DNA of 64,000 bases from CAVZVW01 sp963778845 (lineage in GTDB: Bacteria > Actinomycetota > Actinomycetes > Actinomycetales > Kineosporiaceae): assembly GCA_963778845.1 (NCBI GenBank), contig CAVZVW010000002.1:39362-103361 (forward strand), written 5' to 3'. Numbering within the stretch: the first letter of the stretch is position 1; every line of letters starts with the position of its first letter. The notes under the pieces were generated by a model. That model made no database searches, was not told where the DNA came from, and saw only the letters and a program-made list of their open reading frames with translations. Shown piece after piece: positions 25,406 to 33,866 of this stretch. Position numbers and translations under genes: made by a program.

Positions 25406-28400
25406 CTGTGCACCCCCCAGGCACGCACGGGCATCGGCTCGCGGAGCGATCGCCAGGCCAGCCCTCCTGAGAGGGCCAGCGCGGCCGCCAGCACCACCAC
25501 CACGGCCAGCAGCGCCCAGCCCACGCCGGTGCCCGGCACCAGTGGCGGCACCGGCGCCTGCGCCGTCGCCGTGACGGCCACCAGCCTCGCCGACAGGCGC
25601 GACAGCGCCACACCGGTCAGCACACCTGCGGGCACCGCGGGCACCGCCACCGAGACGGCGCGCCACCACAGCGAGGCGCGTAGCGTCGCCGGGGACACGC
25701 CGTCGGCCTCCCAGGAGGAGAGCTGCGGGGCGTCGTCCTGCCGTTCGGTGACCACCAGGAGCACGATCGTGGCAGCGGCGACCAGCAGCACGAGGGCCGC
25801 ACCGGCCACGAGCAGCCCCGACGCGGCCCGGGCGACAGGGTCGGTGGCCAAGCGGTGCTGCGCGACCGAACGCGACGTGACGGCCAACCGCGAGACCGGT
25901 GGCACGGAGACCGCAGCGGCCAGGGCCGCCCGACCCGCAGCACTCGCCGGTGCAGCCAGCCACACCTCACCCGGCTGGCCAGAGCCCGGAGTCGACCGGT
26001 CCGCCAGCCGAGCGAGGGCCTGGCCGTCCGCGACGGCGAAGCGACCCTCGATGGTCGGGAACCGGTCGAGTGTCCCGACGACGACGGTGTCCACCGGGGC
26101 GCCGTCGAGCACGAGCGAGAGCCGGCCCGCCTGTGCGAGGGCGGCGGTGGCGGGATCGGTGACCACGGGCAGCGGTGATGTCGTGCCGGGTCCGTCGGCC
26201 GCCGCGGACAACGTCACGGACCCGAGGTCGAGCCGCCAGTCCAGCCTGGCCGACGCGCCGTCACCGGCCGGCTCGAGGCCGACACCGCCCCAGCCGCGCC
26301 ACGGCGCAGCCAGACGGGCGCCGTCCACCGTCACATCGCCGAAGGCGACCCGGCCCTCGGGCACTCGCAACGTGCGCACCGCCTCGCCCAGGGCATGCTG
26401 GCGCCGGCTTGCGTCGTCCTGGGGCTGTCGCAGGTCCAGGCCGACAAGCCGCCAGGTGGTGGAGGTGTTCGGGCCCCGGCGCAACGGGGAGAGGTCGGCG
26501 ACGAGGGCGGCGTCCGGGCCGCCCGGGTGCGTGACCCGCAAGGGCAGCGCCTGCTCCCGCCCGTCGGCGGCGCGGGCCCACGCGTCGACGGCGAGGGTCA
26601 CGGTGCTGCCGGGGGTGGCGATCCGCAGCTGCGACCCCTCCGGCAGCTCGGCCCCGGTTGGCAGCATCAGGCCGGTCGGCGCCGAGCCCGCGGCGGCCAG
26701 CCGACGCGCGAGCGTGGCCGGGCCCAGGGAGGAGCCCGTCACCTCCGACCATCGGGCCAACCGGGCCAGGACGGCCGGGTCGAGCCCTGTGAGCTGGACG
26801 GCGTCCGACCCCGTTATCGAGGTCCGGACGCTGCCCGCCAGCCGAAGCACGGGGAAGGCCGCGGTTCCCGGGACCGCCTGCTGCCACTCCTCCGGCGTGC
26901 GCACGGCTATCGGCACCTCGAGGGTCCGTCCGGTGGCCAGCCGCACGTCGAGCGGGACGGCGAACGCGGCCTGGTCGGCCGCCCCTCGTGCCAGCGTCGC
27001 ACCGTACGCGCCGGCGAACACCCCGGTCGCGACTGCGGCCGTCAGCACGGCCGCGGCTACTACCGGCCTCAGCGGCTGCCCACCCGCGGCGGCGAGTCCC
27101 AGCCGCACACCGACCGCGCGGCGCGGCAGGTGCCTGGCGGCCGACCGGGTCAACGGCACCCAGACCCGGGCGAGCACCAGCCCCGCGCCCACGAGCACGA
27201 GCACGGGCAGCGCGCCCACCAAGGGGTCGCCGGTGCCCGCCAGCGTCGTCGCGCGGGCGGCCCCCCTCGCAGCCAGGAGCACGCCCACGACCAGGCACCC
27301 GACCGCGAGCGCGTCGACCAGGCGCCACACCCCACGGACCTCGCCGGCCGGCGGGTTCCAGACGAGGGTGAGCGCGAGCAGCCCCGCCGCCGTCGCGGCC
27401 AGCACCGCCACCAACGGCAGGGTCGACACCACGGCCGACGCGGCCGTGGTGAGCACCGGCAGGCCCGCCCTCGCTGCGAGCGCCCCCGCGGCCAGGCCGC
27501 CGAGGACGAGGCCGATCACAGCCCCGAACGCAGCTGTGAGAACGACCTCGCCGGCGACCAGCCCGCCCAGCTGTCGCCGGCTGGCGCCGCGCCGACGCAA
27601 AGCGGCCAGGAAGAGCTCGTGGTCGCGCCGTACCGCCGCTCCGCCGACCACCGCCGTGCCGAGCAGCAGCACAGCCGATGCGGCACCCAGCAGCCAGAAA
27701 CGCCGGGCGGAGGCCCGGGCGCGCGCGTCCTGCTCGGTGAGAACCTGGTCGGGGGTGAGCAGCACCAGCCCCACCACGACCCGGTTGAGGGTGTCGGCCA
27801 CGTCAGACCCGGTCCGGACCCACCTGTCGACGCCCACGGCCTGCACCGCCCGCAGGTCCAGGGGCACGACCCACCCGTGGGTGCGGGAGAACGCCGACAG
27901 CGGGGCGACGGCGTCCGCGCCGTCCACATCGCCGGCCAGCAGCACCTGCAGACCAGGCCCGGGGTCGAACGTGCCCGCCAGCAGCAGCGGGTCGGTTCGG
28001 GTGACGGCCCCGACGATCACGATGCCGAGCGCCTGGTCCGGCATGGGCTGCGCTCCGTCGTCTCCCGTCCGCAGCGCCACGACCTCGCAGCGGGTGGGGG
28101 TGCACGACGACGGCAGGCGCCCCGAGACCAGGCTCACGCGACGGCCCAGGTCGTCCGCTGCTGCCAGCACGAACGTCGCGCCGTGCCCGTCCGAGAGCTC
28201 CCGGTACTGCAGCTGGCGCCGCACGGGCCCGGAGGCCAGGCGGTGCAGGCCGGAGACGACGGCTCTCTCCACCTGCTTCGCCTGAGCCGGGGTCCCCAGC
28301 CCGCCGTTGAACGACACGCCGACGATGCGCTCGCCGGGGGGCAGCGCTGCGAGCCCGCGGCGAAGCGCGGCGTCGGAGGTGGTCTGCGTCAGGGCGGCGG

Positions 28401-28515
28401 TGAGGACGGGCAGGACGGCGCACAGCGCGATGCCGGCGGCCACGAGCATCCAGCGCCCGCCCGCGCTGCGTGCACGCGCGACGACCAACCCCGGCACCGG
28501 TCCGGTGCGACCCAC
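25402..28515 (-). CDS. FtsX-like ABC transporter permease (large)
   Basis: About 1037 residues: an N-terminal helix (WMLVAAGIALCAVLPVLTAAL), a long extracytoplasmic part with a CTPTRCEV Cys pair, and repeated helix clusters (FWLLGAASAVLLLGTAVVGG, AAFGAVIGLVLGGLAAGALAA, LLVAGAALVLLVAAATIVLLVV). It is coupled by GTGA to the double-ATPase gene. GTG 28515 is preferred (GGAG/GAAGG upstream, family match begins there); an in-frame ATG at 28554 is possible. It is divergent from the CGNR regulator, whose promoter region carries a TAACCGGTAA site that could control both. Confidence 0.87.
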   Translation of the reverse strand: MGRTGPVPGLVVARARSAGGRWMLVAAGIALCAVLPVLTAALTQTTSDAALRRGLAALPPGERIVGVSFNGGLGTPAQAKQVERAVVSGLHRLASGPVRRQLQYRELSDGHGATFVLAAADDLGRRVSLVSGRLPSSCTPTRCEVVALRTGDDGAQPMPDQALGIVIVGAVTRTDPLLLAGTFDPGPGLQVLLAGDVDGADAVAPLSAFSRTHGWVVPLDLRAVQAVGVDRWVRTGSDVADTLNRVVVGLVLLTPDQVLTEQDARARASARRFWLLGAASAVLLLGTAVVGGAAVRRDHELFLAALRRRGASRRQLGGLVAGEVVLTAAFGAVIGLVLGGLAAGALAARAGLPVLTTAASAVVSTLPLVAVLAATAAGLLALTLVWNPPAGEVRGVWRLVDALAVGCLVVGVLLAARGAARATTLAGTGDPLVGALPVLVLVGAGLVLARVWVPLTRSAARHLPRRAVGVRLGLAAAGGQPLRPVVAAAVLTAAVATGVFAGAYGATLARGAADQAAFAVPLDVRLATGRTLEVPIAVRTPEEWQQAVPGTAAFPVLRLAGSVRTSITGSDAVQLTGLDPAVLARLARWSEVTGSSLGPATLARRLAAAGSAPTGLMLPTGAELPEGSQLRIATPGSTVTLAVDAWARAADGREQALPLRVTHPGGPDAALVADLSPLRRGPNTSTTWRLVGLDLRQPQDDASRRQHALGEAVRTLRVPEGRVAFGDVTVDGARLAAPWRGWGGVGLEPAGDGASARLDWRLDLGSVTLSAAADGPGTTSPLPVVTDPATAALAQAGRLSLVLDGAPVDTVVVGTLDRFPTIEGRFAVADGQALARLADRSTPGSGQPGEVWLAAPASAAGRAALAAAVSVPPVSRLAVTSRSVAQHRLATDPVARAASGLLVAGAALVLLVAAATIVLLVVTERQDDAPQLSSWEADGVSPATLRASLWWRAVSVAVPAVPAGVLTGVALSRLSARLVAVTATAQAPVPPLVPGTGVGWALLAVVVVLAAALALSGGLAWRSLREPMPVRAWGVHR

Positions 28516-28566
28516 GTTGCCGCCTTCTCCTGCCGTCCTGTACACGGCCACCATCCGGTGGTCGTG

Positions 28567-28579
28567 TAACCGGTAAACT
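28567..28579 (+). promoter_or_regulatory. -10 region with TAACCGGTAA operator-like site before the CGNR gene
   Basis: TAACCGGTAAACT contains the possible -10 hexamer TAAACT (28574-28579). A near-identical TAGCCGGTAACAT with -10 TAACAT lies before the antisense small gene (29436-29448, minus strand). The shared CCGGTAA suggests a common regulator, plausibly the CGNR protein itself (inference). Confidence 0.5.
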
Positions 28580-28613
28580 ACTGGGAGGCAGTTAGCCGCG
28601 CCAGGAGGACCGG

Positions 28614-28691
28614 GTGTCGTCGCGCCCCCTCCGCCGAAGGAGGCGCCCATGTGGCATCTCGTCGAGGGAGTCCCCCTGCCCGATCCGGTAG
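28614..28691 (+). other. Possible 25-codon Arg-rich upstream ORF
   Basis: A GTG at 28614 sits 5 nt after AGGAGG (28603-28608) and opens a short frame to TAG at 28689. The peptide contains a run of Arg (PLRRRRRP), its AGG-AGG codons double as the ribosome binding site of the CGNR gene, and it overlaps that gene's start in another frame. It may be a leader peptide or chance. Confidence 0.3.
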
Positions 28692-29449
28692 GGGGTCATC
28701 CGGCGCTCGACTTCTGCAACACCCGTGCCGGCTGGCACACGGGGGCACCCAAGGAGTACCTCACATCGGCGACCGCGCTCGCACTCTGGTGCCGCGACTC
28801 GGGGCTGCTCGCGGAGCGGGACGCCGCGCCCCTGGTCGAGCGCACCCGCGCCGCCGACCCTGAGGCGCACGACGTGCTCAGCAGGGCCCTGTCGTTGCGG
28901 GAGGCGCTGTACCCGACACTGCTCGGCCAGGGCACTGCCGAGCAATGGGGCGTGCTCGCACGGGAGGCGGCTCGCGCTCGCACGGCGTCGGCCCTCGTGC
29001 CCGGCGAGCCGGGGCAGCCGGCCCGATGGGTCAGCTCGCGTCCATTCCGCCTCGCCGTGCTCGTCCATGTCGTGGCCGACGCCGCCGAGAGCCTGCTCGT
29101 GACGCCGACCGCGTCGGCGGTGCGGGCCTGTCCCGGGGCGGGGTGCGGGTGGGTCTTCCTTGACCCCCGGCGCCGCAGACGCTGGTGCTCGATGGCGGTG
29201 TGCGGCAACCGGGCCAAGGCCCGCCGCCACGCCGAGCGGCGGGCCCGGGTGCTACATCCAGGTCTCGTCGCGCTGGGAGCCCCACTCCAAGTGGCTGAAG
29301 TCGACGGTGAAGGGGGCCAGGGCGGCGTCGATGACGAGGTCGACGCCGTGGTGCACGCCCCTGGTCAGGCGGTGCCAGACGCCGAAGTGCCGGGCGGCCG
29401 ATGTGGTGAGCATGGTGGTCACCTCCTCGCTCACTATGTTACCGGCTAG
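28649..29449 (+). CDS. CGNR zinc-finger regulator (ABATE domain), C-terminal read-through
   Basis: A 266-residue protein: ABATE domain about 1-145 (GGHPALDFCNTRAGW at the start), then a CGNR zinc finger about 150-195 with CPGAGCGWVFLDPRRRRRWCSMAVCGNRAKARRH split over two Cys pairs. Such proteins are putative stress-type transcription factors. The ATG has AAGGAGG 5 nt upstream. Relatives usually end soon after the finger; here about 65 more codons with poor codon usage run to 29449, antisense to a small gene, so the native stop may have been lost. Confidence 0.85.
   Translation: MWHLVEGVPLPDPVGGHPALDFCNTRAGWHTGAPKEYLTSATALALWCRDSGLLAERDAAPLVERTRAADPEAHDVLSRALSLREALYPTLLGQGTAEQWGVLAREAARARTASALVPGEPGQPARWVSSRPFRLAVLVHVVADAAESLLVTPTASAVRACPGAGCGWVFLDPRRRRRWCSMAVCGNRAKARRHAERRARVLHPGLVALGAPLQVAEVDGEGGQGGVDDEVDAVVHAPGQAVPDAEVPGGRCGEHGGHLLAHYVTG
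29252..29413 (-). CDS. 53-residue hypothetical protein antisense to the CGNR gene end
   Basis: A 53-codon frame (starts MLTTSAARHFGVWHRLT, ends WGSQRDETWM) with nearly every third base G or C, whereas the overlapping sense frame is poor there. The start ATG at 29413 has AGGAGGTGA ideally spaced (7 nt). A possible -10 TAACAT lies upstream inside a 7-bp inverted repeat. I do not recognise the product; it is soluble by composition with one amphipathic segment (GVDLVIDAALAPF). It is convergent with, and overlaps, the CGNR gene for 162 bp. Confidence 0.75.
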   Translation of the reverse strand: MLTTSAARHFGVWHRLTRGVHHGVDLVIDAALAPFTVDFSHLEWGSQRDETWM

Positions 29450-29455
29450 TAACAT
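29436..29455 (-). promoter_or_regulatory. Promoter/operator of the 53-codon gene
   Basis: ATGTTAC (29436-29442) and GTAACAT (29449-29455) form a perfect 7-bp inverted repeat. On the minus strand it contains TAGCCGGTAACAT, matching the TAACCGGTAAACT site upstream of the CGNR gene. Confidence 0.5.
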
Positions 29456-29603
29456 CTACGACCTGAGTCTCGATGCCACGGACCACCCGTGACCTTCGAC
29501 ACGCTTGCCTCGACCTGCCCGGCCCGTCCGCCCACCCCGTGCAGGCCGCGCGACAGCCCGCCCGCCCTGTGGCCCTACCCGCGAAGACGGTGTACCGGGT
29601 CGC

Positions 29604-32255
29604 TCAGCCGACGCCTCCACCCTCAGCACGCCGTACGACGAGCCCGCTCGCCCCCGCGCCGTCCCCGTCCACGTCGACCGTCACGTCGTCACCGTCGCGG
29701 ACCTCGCCGGACAGCAGTGCGCGCGCCAGCCGGTCGCCCACCTCGCGGGCGACCAGCCTGCGCAAGGGGCGTGCGCCGTAGGCCGGGTCGTAGCCGGTGA
29801 GGGTGAGCCACTCCAGCGCGGCGGGGCTGACGTGCAGGGTGAGCCGCCGCTCGGCCAACCGGCGCGCCAGCAGCCCCACCTGCAGGTCGACGATGCGCGT
29901 GAGGTCCTCCATGGTCAGCGCATCGAAGATCACCACGTCGTCGAGCCTGTTGAGGAACTCGGGCTTGAACGCCTCGCGCACGGCCGCCATCACGGCGTCC
30001 CGCTTGGCCTCCTCCGACAACCTGGGGTCGACGAGGAAGTGCGAGCCGAGGTTCGACGTGAGCACCAGGATCGTCGAGCGGAAGTCGACCGTGCGCCCCT
30101 GCCCGTCGGTGAGCCTGCCGTCGTCGAGCACCTGCAGCAGGACGTCGAACACCTCGGGGTGGGCCTTCTCCACCTCGTCGAGCAGCACCACGCTGTACGG
30201 CCGGCGCCGGACCGCCTCGGTGAGCTGCCCCCCCTGCTCGTAACCGACGTACCCCGGAGGGGCGCCGACGAGCCGAGCCACCGTGTGCTTCTCGCCGTAC
30301 TCGCTCATGTCCAGGCGGACCATGGCTCGCTCGTCGTCGAACAGGAAGTCGGCCAGCGCCCTGGCCAGCTCGGTCTTGCCCACCCCCGTGGGGCCGAGGA
30401 ACAGGAACGAGCCGGTGGGGCGGTCCGGGTCGGAGATCCCCGCGCGCGCCCGTCGCACCGCGTCGGAGACCGACGCGACCGCGGCGTCCTGGCCGACCAG
30501 GCGCGCGCCGAGCACCTCCTCCATCCGCAGCAGCTTCGCCGACTCGCCCTCGAGCAGCCGCCCCGCCGGGATGCCCGTCCATGCAGCGACGACGTCGGCC
30601 ACGTCGTCGCTGCCGACCTCCTCCTTCACCATCGGGGCCGGTGCCGCTGCGACGCCGGTGCCGCCCGCGGTGGCCTCGGCCGCCTGCGCCAGAGCAAGCT
30701 CCTTCTCGATCGCCGGGATCTCGCCGTAGAGAAGCCTCGAGGCAGCCTCGAGGTCGCCCTCGCGCTGCATCCGCTCGGCCTGCTGGCGCGCGGCGTCCAA
30801 CCGCTCCTTGAGCTCGCCGACCCTGTTCAGGCCCGCCTTCTCCTGCTCCCAGCGTGCTGTGAGGGCAGCCAGGGCCTCCATCCGGTCGGCGAGGTCGCTA
30901 CGCAGCTTCTCCAGCCGACCACGCGAGGCAGGGTCGTTCTCGCGCGCGAGGGCCATCTCCTCCATCTTGAGCCGGTCCACCTGTCTGCGCAGGGCGTCGA
31001 TCTCCTCGGGCGAGGAGTCGATCTCCATGCGCAGCCGGGACGCCGCCTCGTCGACGAGGTCGATCGCTTTGTCCGGCAGCTGCCGACCGCTGATGTAGCG
31101 GTGGGACAGCGACGCCGCCGCGACGAGTGCCGCATCGGAGATGGCCACCTTGTGGTGCGCCTCGTAACGTTCCTTGAGACCGCGCAGGATGCCGATGGTG
31201 TCCTCCACGCTCGGCTCGCCGACGAAGACCTGCTGGAAGCGGCGCTCGAGGGCGGCGTCCTTCTCGATGTGCTGGCGGTACTCGTCCAGGGTCGTCGCCC
31301 CGACCATGCGCAGCTCACCCCGGGCGAGCATCGGCTTGAGCAGGTTGGCGGCGTCCATCGCCGACTCCCCCGTCGCACCGGCACCCACCACCGTGTGCAG
31401 CTCATCGACGAACGTCACGACGCGGCCCTCGGACGCCTTGATCTCCTCCAGGACCGCCTTCAGCCGCTCCTCGAACTCGCCGCGGTACTTCGCGCCCGCC
31501 ACCATCGCGCCGAGGTCGAGCGCGACCAGACGCTTACCTCGCAGGGACTCGGGGACGTCGCCGGCCACCATCCGCTGCGCGAGGCCCTCGACGACCGCGG
31601 TCTTGCCGACACCCGGCTCGCCGATCAGCACCGGGTTGTTCTTCGTGCGGCGAGACAGCACCTGGACGACGCGGCGGATCTCGGCGTCGCGACCGATCAC
31701 CGGGTCCAGGCTCCCCTCGCGCGCCGCCGCCGTGAGGTCGATGCCGTACTTCTCCAAGGCCTTGTACGTGCCCTCGGGATCGGGCGAGGTCACGCGTGCG
31801 GACCCGCGCACGCCGGGCAGCGCGGCCAACAGCTGGTCGCGCCCCGCCCCTGAGGCGGCGAGCGCAGCAGCGACGCGTTCGCCGGCGGCGCCCTCCCGGC
31901 TGCCGGCCGCCAGCCCGATCAGGAGGTGCTCCGTGGAGACGTACTCATCGCCGAGCTCGCGGGCGACGTCCCCGGCCGCCGACATCGCCTGGTAGGCCGC
32001 GCGGCCGAGCGCCGGCGAGCTGACCGAGCTACCCGACACCTTCGGCAGGGCGGCGAGCGTGGCCTCGACTCCGGCTGCGAGCGAGCGCACGTCCGCCCCG
32101 ACGGCACGCAGCAGAGCAGGAGCGACGCCGTCACTTTGCTCCAGGAGGGCGGCCAAGAGGTGGGCCGGCTCCACGGTCGCGTGGCCATCGGTGGCCGCGC
32201 GGCGCACCGCCGTCGCCATGGCTTCCTGGCTACGCGTGGTGAGTTTCAGGTCCAT
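29604..32255 (-). CDS. clpB: ATP-dependent disaggregase ClpB
   Basis: An 883-residue Hsp100 that rescues aggregated protein with DnaK. N-domain 1-150, NBD1 with GEPGVGKT, a coiled-coil middle domain (LKMEEMALARENDPASRGRLEKLRSDL region), NBD2 with GPTGVGKTE, and a C-terminal D2 small domain (LEWLTLTGYDPAYGARPLRR). The ATG at 32255 is the standard start (MDLKLTTRSQEA); a GTG one codon earlier follows TAGGAC by 6 nt, so a leaderless GTG start is possible. I see no HAIR or CIRCE element upstream, unlike dnaK. Confidence 0.96.
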   Translation of the reverse strand: MDLKLTTRSQEAMATAVRRAATDGHATVEPAHLLAALLEQSDGVAPALLRAVGADVRSLAAGVEATLAALPKVSGSSVSSPALGRAAYQAMSAAGDVARELGDEYVSTEHLLIGLAAGSREGAAGERVAAALAASGAGRDQLLAALPGVRGSARVTSPDPEGTYKALEKYGIDLTAAAREGSLDPVIGRDAEIRRVVQVLSRRTKNNPVLIGEPGVGKTAVVEGLAQRMVAGDVPESLRGKRLVALDLGAMVAGAKYRGEFEERLKAVLEEIKASEGRVVTFVDELHTVVGAGATGESAMDAANLLKPMLARGELRMVGATTLDEYRQHIEKDAALERRFQQVFVGEPSVEDTIGILRGLKERYEAHHKVAISDAALVAAASLSHRYISGRQLPDKAIDLVDEAASRLRMEIDSSPEEIDALRRQVDRLKMEEMALARENDPASRGRLEKLRSDLADRMEALAALTARWEQEKAGLNRVGELKERLDAARQQAERMQREGDLEAASRLLYGEIPAIEKELALAQAAEATAGGTGVAAAPAPMVKEEVGSDDVADVVAAWTGIPAGRLLEGESAKLLRMEEVLGARLVGQDAAVASVSDAVRRARAGISDPDRPTGSFLFLGPTGVGKTELARALADFLFDDERAMVRLDMSEYGEKHTVARLVGAPPGYVGYEQGGQLTEAVRRRPYSVVLLDEVEKAHPEVFDVLLQVLDDGRLTDGQGRTVDFRSTILVLTSNLGSHFLVDPRLSEEAKRDAVMAAVREAFKPEFLNRLDDVVIFDALTMEDLTRIVDLQVGLLARRLAERRLTLHVSPAALEWLTLTGYDPAYGARPLRRLVAREVGDRLARALLSGEVRDGDDVTVDVDGDGAGASGLVVRRAEGGGVG

Positions 32256-32306
32256 CACGGCAGTGTCCTACGCGAAGCGAGTCGAGGCGGCCGGAGCCAG
32301 GGGTCG

Positions 32307-32438
32307 GGGCAGGGTGGTCGCGGCGGCGGGACGGGCGAACCGAGCGCGCCGGGCAGGGTGGTCGCGGCGGCGGGACGGGCGAACCGAGCGCGCCGGGCAG
32401 GGTGGTCGCGGCGGCGGGACGGGCGAACCGAGCGCGCC
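32307..32438. repeat. 44-bp tandem repeat x3
   Basis: Three identical 44-bp units (start GGGCAGGGTGGTCGCGG) at 32307, 32351 and 32395. The unit is not a multiple of three. It lies 52 bp upstream of the clpB start. Confidence 0.95.
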
Positions 32439-32615
32439 GAACCGTCCTCCGGCATGGTCGCAGCTGTCGTACAGGGCGCTCTGCGGCCTGTGGACCGATA
32501 TCGAAGCCGCCGTGCGAGAAGAGGGGCGCTATGTGGCACCGATCTCGCACAATGCCGACCGGCGCCAGCCAGCCGGCGTCGATCGATGCTGCTGGCCCGA
32601 ACGTCCTGTGCTGTC

Positions 32616-33110
32616 GGGTGGGCTCTACACGCACATCCGCAACGAAGCTGAGGCTCTGCACGCGTATGCGCATCACGTCGGCGCTAGTGAGACACACACG
32701 CCGATGCCGTGTCTGGTGAGCGCATCCACGCGTTCCTACCCGCATCCGGCGGCCGTCGACCAAGTTGCGCCGTGCCGTCCCTGCTCGAGGGTGTCGGCCA
32801 GCGCCGGTGCGTGCCGCCGTCCGCCCCGCTCCCCTGCGTCTGCCCCTGCGTCTGCCCCTGCCGCTACCCCTGCCGCTACCCCTGCCGCTACCCCTGCCGC
32901 TACCCCTGCCGCTACCCCTGCCCCTGCCCCTGCCCCTGCCCCTGCCCCTGCCCGAGGATGCCCACCTGGAACCTGCCGCCGAAGCCGACCGTCCCCACCC
33001 TGCCGCGGGCCGGGGTCCCAAGCCATCGGCGTGTGCAATGCCGGCCGAGGTCGGAAACCCCGCCGAGGAGTCGGAGCTCGGTGTTGCGGATCTGCGTGCA
33101 GAGCAAAGCA
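32616..33110. repeat. Inverted-repeat element, copy 3 (495 bp)
   Basis: Left units at 32616-32643 (partial, ends CATCCGCAAC) and 32647-32674 (GCTCTGCACGCGTATGCGCA); inverted right unit 33083-33110 (GTTGCGGATCTGCGTGCA, then GAGCAAAGCA), identical to the right unit of copy 2. The interior is filled by microsatellite sequence. Confidence 0.65.
32831..32953. repeat. CCCCTG-based microsatellite
   Basis: Two copies of CCCCTGCGTCTG, about six of CCCCTGCCGCTA and seven of CCCCTG in a row, inside element copy 3. Confidence 0.9.
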
Positions 33111-33269
33111 TCGCGAAACAGGCTTCGTCGCGGCGAGAGAGCTGATCGCAGGAGCAGTGGGCGGGGTGGAGAGTGTGACGGCGGGCAGGCCGGGCGCAAG
33201 ACGCTGAGCGGGGCCGACCGCGTGACGGCCGGCGGCGGCCACCGCTGGACGCCAGGCAACTACGGGTGC

Positions 33270-33539
33270 CTAGGGCAGGCCAGAACCGGTGTCGGCCGGG
33301 GGGATGCGGACGAGGCCCCGCTCAGCACGGCCAGGGGCGCGCAGGTCGATCGAGGCCGGGACGAGAGGCTGCGTCACCGACGACGGCGACGCCGGGCTGT
33401 CGTCCGGCAGCCACGGACGCGCCACGACGTAGCCGAGCAGGCCCGAGGCAGCGAGGGACACGGCGGTGATCACCAAGGCGGCGACGGTCCAGGCCTGCCG
33501 GGTACGGGGAGGTCGCTGGTAGGCGTGACGAGAGGTCAC
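33270..33539 (-). CDS. Small single-pass membrane protein, unknown
   Basis: An 89-residue protein: a basic N-terminus (SRHAYQRPPRTRQ), one helix (AWTVAALVITAVSLAASGLLGYVV) and a Pro/Ser-rich extracytoplasmic tail ending PPADTGSGLP. Codon third positions are strongly G/C from GTG 33539 onward but not in the upstream extension of the frame (open to 33650), which decides the start. There is no clear ribosome binding site. I do not recognise the family, and it stands alone between the repeat gap and the divergent transporter. Confidence 0.6.
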   Translation of the reverse strand: MTSRHAYQRPPRTRQAWTVAALVITAVSLAASGLLGYVVARPWLPDDSPASPSSVTQPLVPASIDLRAPGRAERGLVRIPPADTGSGLP

Positions 33540-33866
33540 GCGGCACTTGCCCGAATCCCCGGTTTCCGAACCCACGGACGGCGACCCCTTCACATTCAGC
33601 GAGGGAATCCCCCCACAGCGGCGCGAACCGACCGTTGCACCCGCGGCCACGACAGGTCAAGGCCGACCCGCGTGTCCTCACGGACTGGACCGATGCACTC
33701 ACTAAGAGTGACAAGTCGCCGTGACCGGGGCCACAACCGAGCCTCGCCCAGGACCTTGGAGGAGCCCCGGCCGGCGCACGTCTGGGATGCTGGTCGGGAT
33801 TGGCCGGGACGCATCGGGGCGGTCCTGGTGCTCCAGCCCGGCCGCAGCCGAGGAGTGCGAGCACCC
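33540..33866. other. Intergenic, promoters only (327 bp)
   Basis: This lies between the divergent small membrane gene and the transporter gene. I see no gene; CACTCACTAAGAGTG near 33697 could form a small hairpin. Both promoters should be here. Confidence 0.5.

Larger units (their letters stand above)
32256..33269. other. Gene-free, repeat-dense gap (1.0 kb)
   Basis: Between clpB and the small membrane gene I find no gene. It contains a 44-bp tandem repeat, element copy 3 and a CCCCTG-based microsatellite. A long frame running from 32709 into the transporter gene is an artefact of GC-rich repeats. Confidence 0.75.

Noticed and set aside
32256..32310. HAIR or CIRCE operator upstream of clpB
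   Set aside because: No TTGAGT-N7-ACTCAA or TTAGCACTC-type sequence was found there.
32709..33866. Long open frame (386 codons) running into the transporter gene as an N-terminal extension
   Set aside because: It consists of microsatellite and element-copy-3 sequence with no family match; the transporter family starts at the GTG at 33867.
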